This document shows, piece by piece, positions 1 through 8,754 of a stretch of 64,000 nucleotides of DNA. Source of the stretch: Phenylobacterium conjunctum. Lineage in GTDB: Bacteria > Pseudomonadota > Alphaproteobacteria > Caulobacterales > Caulobacteraceae. A model generated the notes under the pieces. That model made no database searches. It saw nothing but the letters and a program-made list of their open reading frames with translations, and was not told the DNA's origin. The DNA is taken from positions 62,001 to 126,000 of the forward strand of contig NZ_JBHTLQ010000006.1 in the NCBI RefSeq assembly GCF_042679085.1, written 5' to 3'. The position numbers and the translations under genes are program-made. Positions within the stretch are counted from its first letter, which is position 1. Each line of letters opens with the position of its first letter.

Positions 1-3000
1 CGAGCGGCCTCCAGCCTCGCCGAAATGGGCCAGGCCGTCCGCGAGGCTGACGCTGCCATGAGCGAGATGGTGCGCGAGACCGCACGGGTCGTGCAGGCCC
101 AGACCGAGATCGCCACCGGCTGGGAGGGGGTTGCCGCGGCCTGGCACGAGAACGACTTCGTGCGCGAGTATCAGACCGCGACCGGCGCGCTCGACAAGAG
201 CCGTGGCGCGGCGAAGCTGACCGCGAACGAGATGCTGAACCTCTCGCGCCAGTTCTCCGACATCGGCGTCACCGCAGCGATGGGCATGAACCCGCTCATG
301 ATCCTGGTGCAGCAGGGCCCCCAGATCGCCGACACGCTGTCCCTGGCGGCGCAGCGCGGCGTCTCGGCTTCTGAGGCGTTCAAGATCATGGCCGCCGAGG
401 CCTGGGGCGCCGTGGCCCCCATAGCGCCCTTCGTGGCCGGCGCGGCGGCCCTGGCGGCCGTGCTGGGCGGCGGCCTGCTGATCGCGACCCACGAGATCAA
501 CAAGGCCAACGGCGACCTCACCAAGGGCCTCGGGCTCACCGAAAAGCAGATGGAGAAGGTCAAGAACAAGGGCGTCACGATGGGTGACGTGCTGAAGGGG
601 ACCTTCAAGTACGTCGCCGAGAGCCTGTCCCGCGAGTTCGCGCCGCAACTGGAGTGGATGCACAAGGCCCTGAGCGCGACCTATCAGTTCATGCTCAACG
701 CCACGAAGGCGGCGATCTCCGCCATCGTCGGGGCCTGGGGCGGGGTAGGGGCCGCCATCTCCGCCGCCTTCAAGGGTCAGGACATGGGGGTGGCGTTCGT
801 CGAGGGCTATCAGAAGGCCGTCGCGGGCCTGCCCAAGATGTACGCCGACCTCAGCGCCTCCATCGTCGGCGTGGCGCAGGCCAGGATCAAGGAAGAGGCC
901 GGCACGTCCAAGGCGACCAAGGCGCTCAAGGACCACACGAAGGCGGTCAAGGAAGCCGTCGCGGCCAACGGCAACCTGGTCGATGGGATCGTCGAAGCCG
1001 ATATGTCCAAGGCCCACTGGATGATCGATGAGATCAAGGTGGCGTCCGTGGATGGCCTGTCCAACATCGCCGCGCAGGCCAGCAAGTCCTGGGGCGAAGC
1101 GATGACAAACGACGAGGCGGCGTTCAACGCCAGCCTCGACGGCATGAAGGACAGCTTCAGGAACTTCTTCGAGCAGATCGTGGTCGAGGGGAAGGCCAAC
1201 TGGAAGTCCCTGCTCGGGTCGCTGCTGAACAACTGGCAGGCCGCCTTCGAGAAGATGCAGACCTCCACCGGGCTCCTGAGCAAGGGCCTCGGCCTGGTGG
1301 TCTCGTCCCTCGGCAAGGCCGCCGGGTCCGTCTCCACGTCGGTCGGAACGGCTATCGGCCAGGCCGCGGGCCTGGGCACCGGCAACGGGACGGCCGACAT
1401 GCTGCTCGGGGTTGGCGGCGCCGCCGTGGGGACGATGTTTGCCGGCACGTCGGCCAACCTCGCCCTGGCTGGAACTGTCGGCACGGCCCTGGGCGCCGGA
1501 ACTTTGGGCGCTGGTGTCGCCACGCTTCTATCGTCCGCCGCCGTCCTTGGGCCCATCGCAGCTATCGCCGCGCTGGCGGTCGGCACGCTTTTCAAGTCCA
1601 AGCCCTCGAACAACGGCGCCCTGGCCACCTTCAACGGTGACACCTTCGATATCTCGGGGAGCAAGCGCACCGACGAGACTACCCAGATGGCCCAGGCCGC
1701 GGCCAACGGCATCCTGCAGGGGCAATCCATCCTGCAGGCCGCCGGCATCAAGCTCGCGACCACGGTCAAGTCCATCGATATCGGCACCCGCGACGCTACC
1801 GACATCATCCTGTCGGATGGCCGAGCCCTGACTTCGGCCGTGGGCGACGCGGCCGCGGCCGCCGAGACCGCGCTGAAGGGCATCCTGCAAGGCGCGACCT
1901 ACGCCTCTGACGCCCAGAAGAAGCTGGTCGAGAGCATGCTCGCGGCCGGCAAGGGCTTCGACGCCATCGCTCAAAGCCTGCAGGACTACCAGGCCGCCCA
2001 GGGCTTCACGGACAACATCGTGGCCCAGATCAAGGCGATCACCGACCCAAGCGGGGCCGAGCTCGATCAGCTGCTCGCGTCGCAGAAGGCGCAGCGGGAC
2101 AGCCTGAAGGGTCTGGCGGACGCCGGCTATCTCACGGCCGATCAGTTCGCGGAGGCCTCGAAGCAGCTCGGTATCCTCGAAGGCCTGCAACTGGACAACC
2201 TGTTCAAGGGCATGGCCGGCGCCGGCGGCGCGCTTGCGACGAAGGTCGACGAGGCGCGGCAGTCCCTGTCCGACGCCTATGACGCCCAGTCGCAGTCGCT
2301 GAAGGACCTGATCGGGCGCTTCTCGGCCCTGTCGGACAGCCTGCGCAAGTTCCGGGCAAGCCTGGACACCAGCGGCCTCGGGGGCCTGTCCCCGGAGGAC
2401 CGCTATGCCTCCACGAAGTCGGCTTTCGAGGACGTGGCGCGCCGAGCCAAGCTCGGCGACGAGACGGCCCTCGGCCAACTGCAGGACGTCAGCCAGGCCT
2501 ATCTTGAGGCCTCGAAGGACTACTACGCCTCAACCGAGCCCTACTTCCGCGACCTCGCGGCCGTGAAGGAGGCGCTACAGGGGGCGCAGGACACCGCGGA
2601 TCGCACCGTCGCCAACGCTGAAGCCCAGTTGACCGAGCTCCAGAAGATGGTGACCGGGCTGCTGGACGTGAAAGCGGCCACGCTGACTGTCGCCGACGCC
2701 GTGAAGGCCCTCAACGGGGCTCTCGCGGCCCAGGCGGCGGCGCTTCAGGCGGCGCAGGCGCGGCTGGAGGTTTCAACCTCCACCTCCGCCACGGCGAGCA
2801 CCTTCAATGGCGCCGGCTACCTGTCGGCGAACCCGGACGTGGCGGCCGCCTATCAGGACTACCTCGCAGGGACCGGCCCGTACTCATGGGCCTATTCGGC
2901 GGGCCTGACGGCGGAGCAGTTCGCCAAGGCCCACTACGACATGCAGGGCCAGTCCGAAGGCCGCACCGGCTACGCGACCGGCGCCGTTGTCACCCGACCG

Positions 3001-3264
3001 ATCTCGCTCGGGGATAGCGGCGTCGCGGGCGAAGCCGGGCCCGAGGGCATCCTCCCGCTCGCCAATGTCAACGGCCGGCTGGGGGTGCGCGCCTCGATCA
3101 ATCAGGGCTCGGATCAGGAGACCAAAGACCTCCTGCGCCAAATCCTGACGGAGATGAGGGCGTCCAACACCCTCGGGAGCGCGGCCGCCAAGCAGACCCT
3201 GGACAAGCTGGACGCGCTCGCCGCCAACGGCGAGGCGCAGATTAGGAAGCTCGCGCGGCAATGA
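1..3264 (+). CDS. Phage tail tape-measure protein (5' end outside window)
   Basis: Sets tail length and fills the tail tube in long-tailed phages. The frame is open from base 1, so the ATG at 25 is probably internal and the gene begins before the window. Numbering from that ATG, FSDIGVTAAMGMNP (about residue 77) matches the N-terminal domain of lambda-type tape measures. Hydrophobic stretches lie near 128-160 and 459-522, separated by long Ala/Gln/Lys helical regions. The C-terminus carries an NPDVA...HY...G..EGR module (about 930-980) and GEAGPEGILPL (about 1002), a common tape-measure ending. At least 1079 residues, typical of a siphovirus. Its stop overlaps the next start (ATGA). Family assignment is firm; the exact start cannot be seen. 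Confidence 0.88.
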   Translation, partial: RAASSLAEMGQAVREADAAMSEMVRETARVVQAQTEIATGWEGVAAAWHENDFVREYQTATGALDKSRGAAKLTANEMLNLSRQFSDIGVTAAMGMNPLMILVQQGPQIADTLSLAAQRGVSASEAFKIMAAEAWGAVAPIAPFVAGAAALAAVLGGGLLIATHEINKANGDLTKGLGLTEKQMEKVKNKGVTMGDVLKGTFKYVAESLSREFAPQLEWMHKALSATYQFMLNATKAAISAIVGAWGGVGAAISAAFKGQDMGVAFVEGYQKAVAGLPKMYADLSASIVGVAQARIKEEAGTSKATKALKDHTKAVKEAVAANGNLVDGIVEADMSKAHWMIDEIKVASVDGLSNIAAQASKSWGEAMTNDEAAFNASLDGMKDSFRNFFEQIVVEGKANWKSLLGSLLNNWQAAFEKMQTSTGLLSKGLGLVVSSLGKAAGSVSTSVGTAIGQAAGLGTGNGTADMLLGVGGAAVGTMFAGTSANLALAGTVGTALGAGTLGAGVATLLSSAAVLGPIAAIAALAVGTLFKSKPSNNGALATFNGDTFDISGSKRTDETTQMAQAAANGILQGQSILQAAGIKLATTVKSIDIGTRDATDIILSDGRALTSAVGDAAAAAETALKGILQGATYASDAQKKLVESMLAAGKGFDAIAQSLQDYQAAQGFTDNIVAQIKAITDPSGAELDQLLASQKAQRDSLKGLADAGYLTADQFAEASKQLGILEGLQLDNLFKGMAGAGGALATKVDEARQSLSDAYDAQSQSLKDLIGRFSALSDSLRKFRASLDTSGLGGLSPEDRYASTKSAFEDVARRAKLGDETALGQLQDVSQAYLEASKDYYASTEPYFRDLAAVKEALQGAQDTADRTVANAEAQLTELQKMVTGLLDVKAATLTVADAVKALNGALAAQAAALQAAQARLEVSTSTSATASTFNGAGYLSANPDVAAAYQDYLAGTGPYSWAYSAGLTAEQFAKAHYDMQGQSEGRTGYATGAVVTRPISLGDSGVAGEAGPEGILPLANVNGRLGVRASINQGSDQETKDLLRQILTEMRASNTLGSAAAKQTLDKLDALAANGEAQIRKLARQ

Positions 3265-4778
3265 TGGCCATCGAACTGACGGCGGCCATCGACGCCGCCG
3301 GCACCCTCCAGACGTTCTACCTTGCGGACGGCCGGCTCGTGACCGGGTCGGGCGACACGCCCGCGAACGTCGCCTTCGACGACAGCCTGATCGACCCGGG
3401 AAGCGTGGGCCTCGCTGCGTTCGGCTACGGCCGCACCAGCGGGGACACGCGACTGGACACCGGCGAGATCGTGATCGCCAACGTGGATGGCGCCTATGAC
3501 GCCTGGGTCGGCTACGGCTTCGACGGCCGGCCCATCATCATCCGGTCGGGCGACCCCGGCTCGCCGTACCCCGGCGGCTGGACGACCGTGATGGTCGGCA
3601 CCGCCGAGGCGCCTGAGGCCACCTACAAGCAACTGGTGATCCGGCTCCGCGACCGCCAGTTCGTGCTCGACAAGCCGGCCCTGCAGAACCTGTTCGCCGG
3701 CACGAACTCCTTGCCGAATGGCCTGGAGGGGACGCCCACCGACATCAAGGGGAAGCGGAAGCCCAAGGTCTATGGCCTGGTGCGCTCCATCGAGCCGTTC
3801 CTGGTGAACACCTCGAAGCTGACCTATCAGGTCTGCGACGGCGCCGTGCAGTCGATCACCGCCTATGATCGGGGCCTCGCCCTCACGCCAGGCTCGGACT
3901 ACGGGACCAGCGCGCTCCTGCAGGCGGCCACGGTCACGGCCGGGACCTTTGCAACCTGCCTCGCGGAGGGCTACTTCCGCCTCGGCTCGACGCCGGCGGG
4001 TCTCGTCACCGCCGACGTCACCCAGGGCGCGAACGCAGCCGCCCGGACGGCTGCGCAGATCGCCAAGGCCATCCTTACCGACGCCGGCCTTGGAGGCCTG
4101 ATCTCGGCGAGCGACGTCACGGCGATGGACACCGCGAACTCCGCGGTCTGCGGCATCTTCGTCTCGGACGACACGACCATCGCCCAGGCCCTGGATTTCG
4201 TCGTGGGCGGCGTCGGCGGCTACTACGGCTATGACCAGACCGGGGCGATCAGGATGGGCATCCTGACGGCCCCCAGCGGCTCGCCGGTGACGACCATCCA
4301 GAAGCTGGACATGCTGTCCATCGAGCGCCAGCCGGCCAAGGATGCGGGCATCCCGATCTGGCGGGCGACGATCAATCACTCAAAGCTCGGCCGGGCCCAG
4401 CCCACCGACCTCGCCTCATCCGTCACCGCGGCCGAACGGGCGCGGCTGCAGGACACTTGGCGCGCGTCATCGGCCGCCGACGCCAGCATCAAGACGCAGT
4501 TTCTGATGGCGGGTGAGATCACGAGGGACAGTCCGCTCACCGACGACACCGCGGCGGCGGCCGAGGCGTCCCGGGTGCTCGCCCTCTACAAGGTGCGCCG
4601 GGATATCCTGGAAATCCCGGTCCACATCGACTTCGCCACCCAGAACGGCCTGTGGCTGCTCCAGGTGGTGAACGTGACCATCAGCCGCTTCGGCCTCAAC
4701 GCCGGGAAGCTGTTCCGCATCATCGGCATCCGCTTCGAGCTCGGCGACCGCCGGGCCGTCCTGACCTTATGGGGGTGA
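3261..4778 (+). CDS. Phage tail-tip/hub-like structural protein
   Basis: 505-residue protein directly after the tape measure and translationally coupled to it by an ATGA overlap. This is where siphoviruses encode distal-tail and hub proteins. The N-terminal part has a beta-rich pattern (GEIVIANVDGAYD near residue 75). The segment GKRKPKVYGLVRSIEP near 165 is a type of sequence I associate with prophage tail proteins of Alphaproteobacteria. No signal peptide or transmembrane segment is seen. I recognise it as a tail component by position and composition, not by a named domain; baseplate hub or distal tail protein is the likely role. Confidence 0.6.
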   Translation: MMAIELTAAIDAAGTLQTFYLADGRLVTGSGDTPANVAFDDSLIDPGSVGLAAFGYGRTSGDTRLDTGEIVIANVDGAYDAWVGYGFDGRPIIIRSGDPGSPYPGGWTTVMVGTAEAPEATYKQLVIRLRDRQFVLDKPALQNLFAGTNSLPNGLEGTPTDIKGKRKPKVYGLVRSIEPFLVNTSKLTYQVCDGAVQSITAYDRGLALTPGSDYGTSALLQAATVTAGTFATCLAEGYFRLGSTPAGLVTADVTQGANAAARTAAQIAKAILTDAGLGGLISASDVTAMDTANSAVCGIFVSDDTTIAQALDFVVGGVGGYYGYDQTGAIRMGILTAPSGSPVTTIQKLDMLSIERQPAKDAGIPIWRATINHSKLGRAQPTDLASSVTAAERARLQDTWRASSAADASIKTQFLMAGEITRDSPLTDDTAAAAEASRVLALYKVRRDILEIPVHIDFATQNGLWLLQVVNVTISRFGLNAGKLFRIIGIRFELGDRRAVLTLWG

Positions 4779-4781
4779 GCC

Positions 4782-5645
4782 TTGGCGAACGTCATGCTCG
4801 GCTACGGCAACCTCATTGACGCCGCCACTCTGGGCGGCGGCTCGTGGGTTGGGACTTTGCCCCTGTCGAACCTGAAGGCGCGTGCGCTGGGCAAGGTCGC
4901 CAGGACCACCAACCTGACCTTCGCCAATACGCTGTTCACCGTCGATCACGGCGTCTCGAAGCCGGTGCGGATCGTCGGCCTCGTGAACCACTCGATGCAG
5001 CTGTCGGCGCAGTTTCGGGTGGTAGGCGGGAGCGATCCGGGCTTCTCGACGGGCGTGCTGTACGACAGCGGCTGGCTTGACGTCTGGCCGGCGGTTTACA
5101 CGACCCTCAGCCTGGAGTGGCCCTCGACCAACTTCTGGGGCGGCCGCTACACCGACGCCGAGCGGATCGGGGTCACGCCCACCAGGGGTCTGATCCTGCC
5201 CAACACGGTGAGCGCCCGCTACTGGCGGGTCGAGCTCAAGGACGCCGCCAACTCGGACGGCTTCATCCAGATCGGCCGGGTGTTCATGGGCGCGGCCTGG
5301 CAGAGTCAGGTGAACGCCCTCTACGGGGCGACGTCCATCGCCTGGGAGACCACGACCGAGATCCAGGCGGCGATCAGCGGCGCCGAGTATTTCGACCGCC
5401 GCACCCCCTTTCGGGTCGCCCGGTTCTCGACTGAGTACATGAGCGAGACCGAGGGCATGTCCTACGCCTTCGAGATTCAGCGCCAGATGGGCGTCGACGG
5501 CGAGGTGTTCTACGTCCACGACCCTGACGACGTGTCCCATGCCTTGCGCCGGCAATTCCTGGGCCGTCTGCGCGAACTTTCCCCCGTCGAATATCCCTAC
5601 GTCGGCCTCCTGAAGACCGCTTGGGAAGTGAAGGAGCTGCTCTGA
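4782..5645 (+). CDS. Phage tail protein of unknown specific role
   Basis: 287-residue protein starting at TTG (4782), three bases after the preceding stop. The start is supported by this tight spacing and by the next gene overlapping its stop. The sequence is rich in aromatic and beta-strand residues (ARYWRVELKDAANSDGFIQ near residue 145, then IGRVFMGAAW), like the discoidin or carbohydrate-binding folds of tail-tip proteins. Located in the tail-tip block between the hub-like and fibre-like genes, it is probably a minor tail protein. I cannot name a family. Confidence 0.55.
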   Translation: MANVMLGYGNLIDAATLGGGSWVGTLPLSNLKARALGKVARTTNLTFANTLFTVDHGVSKPVRIVGLVNHSMQLSAQFRVVGGSDPGFSTGVLYDSGWLDVWPAVYTTLSLEWPSTNFWGGRYTDAERIGVTPTRGLILPNTVSARYWRVELKDAANSDGFIQIGRVFMGAAWQSQVNALYGATSIAWETTTEIQAAISGAEYFDRRTPFRVARFSTEYMSETEGMSYAFEIQRQMGVDGEVFYVHDPDDVSHALRRQFLGRLRELSPVEYPYVGLLKTAWEVKELL

Positions 5646-6583
5646 TGGCGAGCGTCTATTTCGACCCGGCCGTTGGCGGTGACGGCTCGACCGTCACCGA
5701 CGACAGCAACGCCTCGACCGGCCTGGACAACGGCGGCCACCGCACCCGCTTCGTGCCGGCGCTCGCTCAGATCGTGGCAATCGCGGCGAACGTGGTCACC
5801 AAGGCTGCAGCCGCCGCCGCGTCGGCCGCCAGCGCCCTCGGCGCGCCGGGCACGAACGCCACTTCCACCTCATCGCTTACCATCGGCACGGGCGCGATCT
5901 CGCTCACCCTTGCCCAGACCGGCAAGGCGTACTCGGTCGGCCAGTCCGTGGTCATCGCCCGGACCTCGGCGCCCGCCACTACCGCCATGTGGGGCGTGAT
6001 CACCGCCTTCAACTCCGGCACCGGGGCGATGACGGTTCAGGTGGCGACGGGCCAGACCCTGGGCTCGGGCACCTTCACGGACTGGACGATCAGCCTGACT
6101 GCTTCGGGCACGGGCGTGCCCGGCACCCGCCAGATTTCCGCCGCCGGCCTCGCTACTGGCGGCGGCGATTTCACGGCCGACCGCACTATCACGGTGACGG
6201 CCGCCGCTCTGGCGGCGGTGAGGACCGGGACCACCAAGACCCAGGTGATGACGCCGGGTGACACCTATGACGCCCTGGCCGAGGTGACGCTGACCGACGC
6301 CGCGACCATCGCCGTGGATATGTCGACCTTCGTCAACGCCACCGTCACCCTCGGCGGCAACCGCACCCTGGGCAATCCGACCAACGCGAAGCCTGGTCAG
6401 ACCGGCCGGATCAGGGTGGTGCAAGATGGCACGGGCGGGCGGACCTTGGCCTTCGGGTCGAACTGGAAGCGCGAGGGTGGCGCGCCCACGGCCAGCACGG
6501 CCGCCGGGGTCGAGGACTACATCGACTTCGACGTCGTGAGCTCGACCAAGATCCGCTACAACTTCGCCAAGAACCCGAGCTGA
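5645..6583 (+). CDS. Phage tail fibre-like structural protein
   Basis: 312 residues, Ser/Thr/Ala/Gly-rich, with repeated short beta-strand segments typical of fibre or appendage proteins. The chosen start is the ATG at 5645, which overlaps the previous stop (TGATG). It has AAGGAG at 5631-5636, eight bases upstream, so an in-frame start at 5621 is less likely. The C-terminal half (GNRTLGNPTNAKPGQTGRI) resembles the beta-helical 'hyaluronidase-like' ends of prophage fibres. No catalytic motif is visible. Fibre function is inferred from composition and position. Confidence 0.55.
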   Translation: MASVYFDPAVGGDGSTVTDDSNASTGLDNGGHRTRFVPALAQIVAIAANVVTKAAAAAASAASALGAPGTNATSTSSLTIGTGAISLTLAQTGKAYSVGQSVVIARTSAPATTAMWGVITAFNSGTGAMTVQVATGQTLGSGTFTDWTISLTASGTGVPGTRQISAAGLATGGGDFTADRTITVTAAALAAVRTGTTKTQVMTPGDTYDALAEVTLTDAATIAVDMSTFVNATVTLGGNRTLGNPTNAKPGQTGRIRVVQDGTGGRTLAFGSNWKREGGAPTASTAAGVEDYIDFDVVSSTKIRYNFAKNPS

Positions 6584-6587
6584 TCCA

Positions 6588-7154
6588 ATGCTGATGCGCA
6601 ACCGCATGCTCTTGGGCGGCTATCGCAAGCCAGTGTTGATGACCACTGGCGCCGGTCCGGGCACGATCACGCCCAACACCGCCGGCTATGCCCTGAGCGG
6701 CTTCGCCGACACCTGCTTCGCGTGGCTGGACGCGCCGAAGACGCAAGGCAAGTGGTACTGGGAGGTGGTCAAACAGGGCTCGCACGGGCTGTTCGGGATC
6801 GCCGACGACGTGGCCACGTCCGCCAGCTATGGCGGCTATTCCGGCGCCAACGCCGGCATTTACACCACCACGCCGAGCCTGTGGGCCGACGCCGGCTGGA
6901 CGGGGGCTTCGTGGGGCGGGGGGTGGAGTGGCGCCGCGGTGGCGAACGGCGACGTGCTGGGCTTTGCCCTCGATGTCGATAGCAAGACGCTTCGCATCTA
7001 CCAGAACAACACCCTTGCGGCGACGCTGAGCTGGACCAGCGGCCCGACCACCCTGTGGCCGCTGATCGCGTTCCAGTTCGGGCCCGCAGCCCAGGTCAAT
7101 CTCGGCCCCTCCGGCTGCACCTATGCGCCGCCGGCCGGCTACACCCACATCTAG
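6588..7154 (+). CDS. Phage SPRY-domain-like protein, probable receptor-binding or decoration protein
   Basis: 188 residues. The run GKWYWEVV (about residue 54), the central HGLFGIADD and GDVLGFALDVDSKTLRIYQN (about 122-141) make up the core of a SPRY (B30.2-like) beta-sandwich. These folds bind proteins or glycans, and in phages they occur on virion appendages. It starts four bases after the fibre-like gene stops and is followed by a tail-assembly-like gene, so a surface adhesin role is plausible. There are no transmembrane segments. Domain call moderately firm; ligand unknown. Confidence 0.6.
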   Translation: MLMRNRMLLGGYRKPVLMTTGAGPGTITPNTAGYALSGFADTCFAWLDAPKTQGKWYWEVVKQGSHGLFGIADDVATSASYGGYSGANAGIYTTTPSLWADAGWTGASWGGGWSGAAVANGDVLGFALDVDSKTLRIYQNNTLAATLSWTSGPTTLWPLIAFQFGPAAQVNLGPSGCTYAPPAGYTHI

Positions 7155-7163
7155 GAGCTCGCC

Positions 7164-7724
7164 GTGACCACAAAGATCCTTGCGACGCTTGACGCCTCCG
7201 GCCTGCCCATCGCCATCCCCCCGGCCGGCCCAGCGACGACCTGGTGGGTCATTGTCGCCGACGAGCAGGAGGTGGCCTGGAGTTTCACTCCAGTGGGCGA
7301 CCGAGCGCCCTTTGAGGTCAACCATCCGGCTGGGCAGGCCCAGGCCTATGACGCGGAGACCCGAGCGCGGTTCTGCATCCAAGAGGTCGCCATGGCTGAT
7401 GCGCCGGCTGGCAAGCGAGTGGCGAGCCACGGCCTGACCCTCGAAGACGGCGTGATCGTCGCCCATCCGACCTTCGAGCCGATGCCGCCGACGCCAATCT
7501 TGCCGGTCAGTCGGATGCAGGCAAAGCTCGCGCTGAACGCCGCCGGCCTGCTCGAAGATGTGGAGGCGGCCGTCGCCAGCGCCTCGCGCGAGGTTCAGAT
7601 CTACTGGACCGAGGTGAGCGAGCTCCATCGCGATCATTCGATCCTGATCGAAATGACCGACGCCCTCGGCTGGACGTCTGAACAGGTCGACGACCTGTTC
7701 CGCGCCGCCGCGGCGATCCTCTGA
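7164..7724 (+). CDS. Phage tail protein with tail-assembly-like C-terminus
   Basis: 186 residues from a GTG at 7164 with AGGAG seven bases upstream (7153-7157). The last 70 residues (VSRMQAKLALNAAGLLEDVE, then a helical stretch ending WTSEQVDDLFRAAAAI) match a helical module I know from the C-termini of many short prophage tail proteins encoded after fibre genes. The N-terminal half is beta-rich. Possible roles are fibre chaperone or minor tail subunit. Function is inferred from context. Confidence 0.55.
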   Translation: MTTKILATLDASGLPIAIPPAGPATTWWVIVADEQEVAWSFTPVGDRAPFEVNHPAGQAQAYDAETRARFCIQEVAMADAPAGKRVASHGLTLEDGVIVAHPTFEPMPPTPILPVSRMQAKLALNAAGLLEDVEAAVASASREVQIYWTEVSELHRDHSILIEMTDALGWTSEQVDDLFRAAAAIL

Positions 7725-7758
7725 CGAACTGCCCCACCCACAATCGAAGGAGGCGGCC

Positions 7759-8283
7759 GTGCCGCATATCCACGCGCTGGCGGTCGCCGCCTGGGCGCTC
7801 ATTCCCCTGTTCGCTTGGGCCGACCGGACCGTGGGGGGCGCAGGGCGTCGGTCCCTTGCCTTCGGCCTGGTGCTCCTGGCCGGCGTGGTCTTGTGGGCGC
7901 TCTCTCGCGACCTCACGCCAGTCTCGATGGCGCTGGTCTGGATCGGCTATCGATCGCTCCCCTGGAAGGTGGGCGGCTCCACCACGCCCCGCGGCCCCGG
8001 ACAGGTGGCTCGAGCTCTGATGCGCCACGCCTGGCCGGCGGCTATCGCGGCGGTCATGCACTACGCGGGCGCGGCCTCTTCAGCGCTTGTGCTGCACCTT
8101 GCCTCTTATGCCTTGGTCGCGACCGGGCTCGCGGTCTTCTACGCGCATAGGGTCGATGTCCTGGCGGCTCGTGGCGAGGCCGAGGACGGTCGGCTGAACG
8201 CCTTCATCGAAGGCATCAGGGGAGCGGCCTTCGGCGCGGCACTGGCCTTTGCCCTGAGCGCTTCTCTGGGAGGCGCCGGATGA
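7759..8283 (+). CDS. Phage-encoded multi-pass membrane protein, unknown
   Basis: 174 residues starting at GTG 7759 with a strong GAAGGAGG Shine-Dalgarno at 7746-7753. About four to five hydrophobic segments are visible: near the N-terminus, 32-50, 88-105, 108-128 and 148-170. There is no recognised domain. It lies between tail genes and the lysis cassette and overlaps the next gene by ATGA. It could be a holin-like or superinfection-exclusion protein, but nothing in the sequence decides this. Confidence 0.5.
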   Translation: MPHIHALAVAAWALIPLFAWADRTVGGAGRRSLAFGLVLLAGVVLWALSRDLTPVSMALVWIGYRSLPWKVGGSTTPRGPGQVARALMRHAWPAAIAAVMHYAGAASSALVLHLASYALVATGLAVFYAHRVDVLAARGEAEDGRLNAFIEGIRGAAFGAALAFALSASLGGAG

Positions 8284-8588
8284 CCTTCGCCAACTGGGCT
8301 TCCATGATTGGCGCCGGTGTCGCCCTGTGCGGCCTGGGGCTGCACGTCATCACCTACGCCTTCCGCGAGGGGGCGAAGAACCAGCGCCTCGCCGAGGTGG
8401 AGCGCAAGGTCGCCAAGATCGAGACAACGGACGGGGCGCTCCAGTTGCTGGCCCTGGAGGTCAAGCACTTGGGCGAGCGCTTCTCAGAGGTCAGCGCGGA
8501 CACGTCGAAGAAGTTCGACGAGATCCAGCACTCGATCAAATCCCTCATGATGCGGCCGCCGGCCAGGCGGCGAGCCGGCGAGGACTGA
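8280..8588 (+). CDS. Small phage membrane protein with coiled coil
   Basis: 102 residues, coupled to the preceding membrane-protein gene by ATGA. There is one N-terminal transmembrane helix (about residues 5-27), then a charged helical region (RLAEVERKVAKIETTDGALQ) predicted by eye to form a coiled coil, and a basic C-terminal tail. This architecture is common in small phage proteins near lysis genes. No specific function can be given. Confidence 0.5.
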   Translation: MTFANWASMIGAGVALCGLGLHVITYAFREGAKNQRLAEVERKVAKIETTDGALQLLALEVKHLGERFSEVSADTSKKFDEIQHSIKSLMMRPPARRRAGED

Positions 8589-8589
8589 G

Positions 8590-8754
8590 GTGAGCCGCGA
8601 GGCGATCTTCAGGTCGACCGCTGAGTGGCTGCAGCGGGCGTATCACCGCCAACGCGCAGCCTGGGCCGAAGAGACCGGCCGGCCATTTCCCAAGCGTCGG
8701 AAGAAGGCGCGGCCGCCGCCGGCGACGATGGACGCAGAGCCGGAGAACGGTTGA
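8590..8754 (+). CDS. Very small basic phage protein
   Basis: 54-codon frame from GTG 8590, one base after the preceding stop, preceded by GAGGACTGAGG. It encodes an Arg/Lys/Pro-rich peptide (PFPKRRKKARPPP near residue 32). Its TGA at 8752-8754 overlaps the ATG of the next gene (TGATG), matching the coupling used throughout this operon. It is short, so coding status is inferred from spacing and overlap. Function unknown; the basic stretch could bind nucleic acid. Confidence 0.45.
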   Translation: MSREAIFRSTAEWLQRAYHRQRAAWAEETGRPFPKRRKKARPPPATMDAEPENG

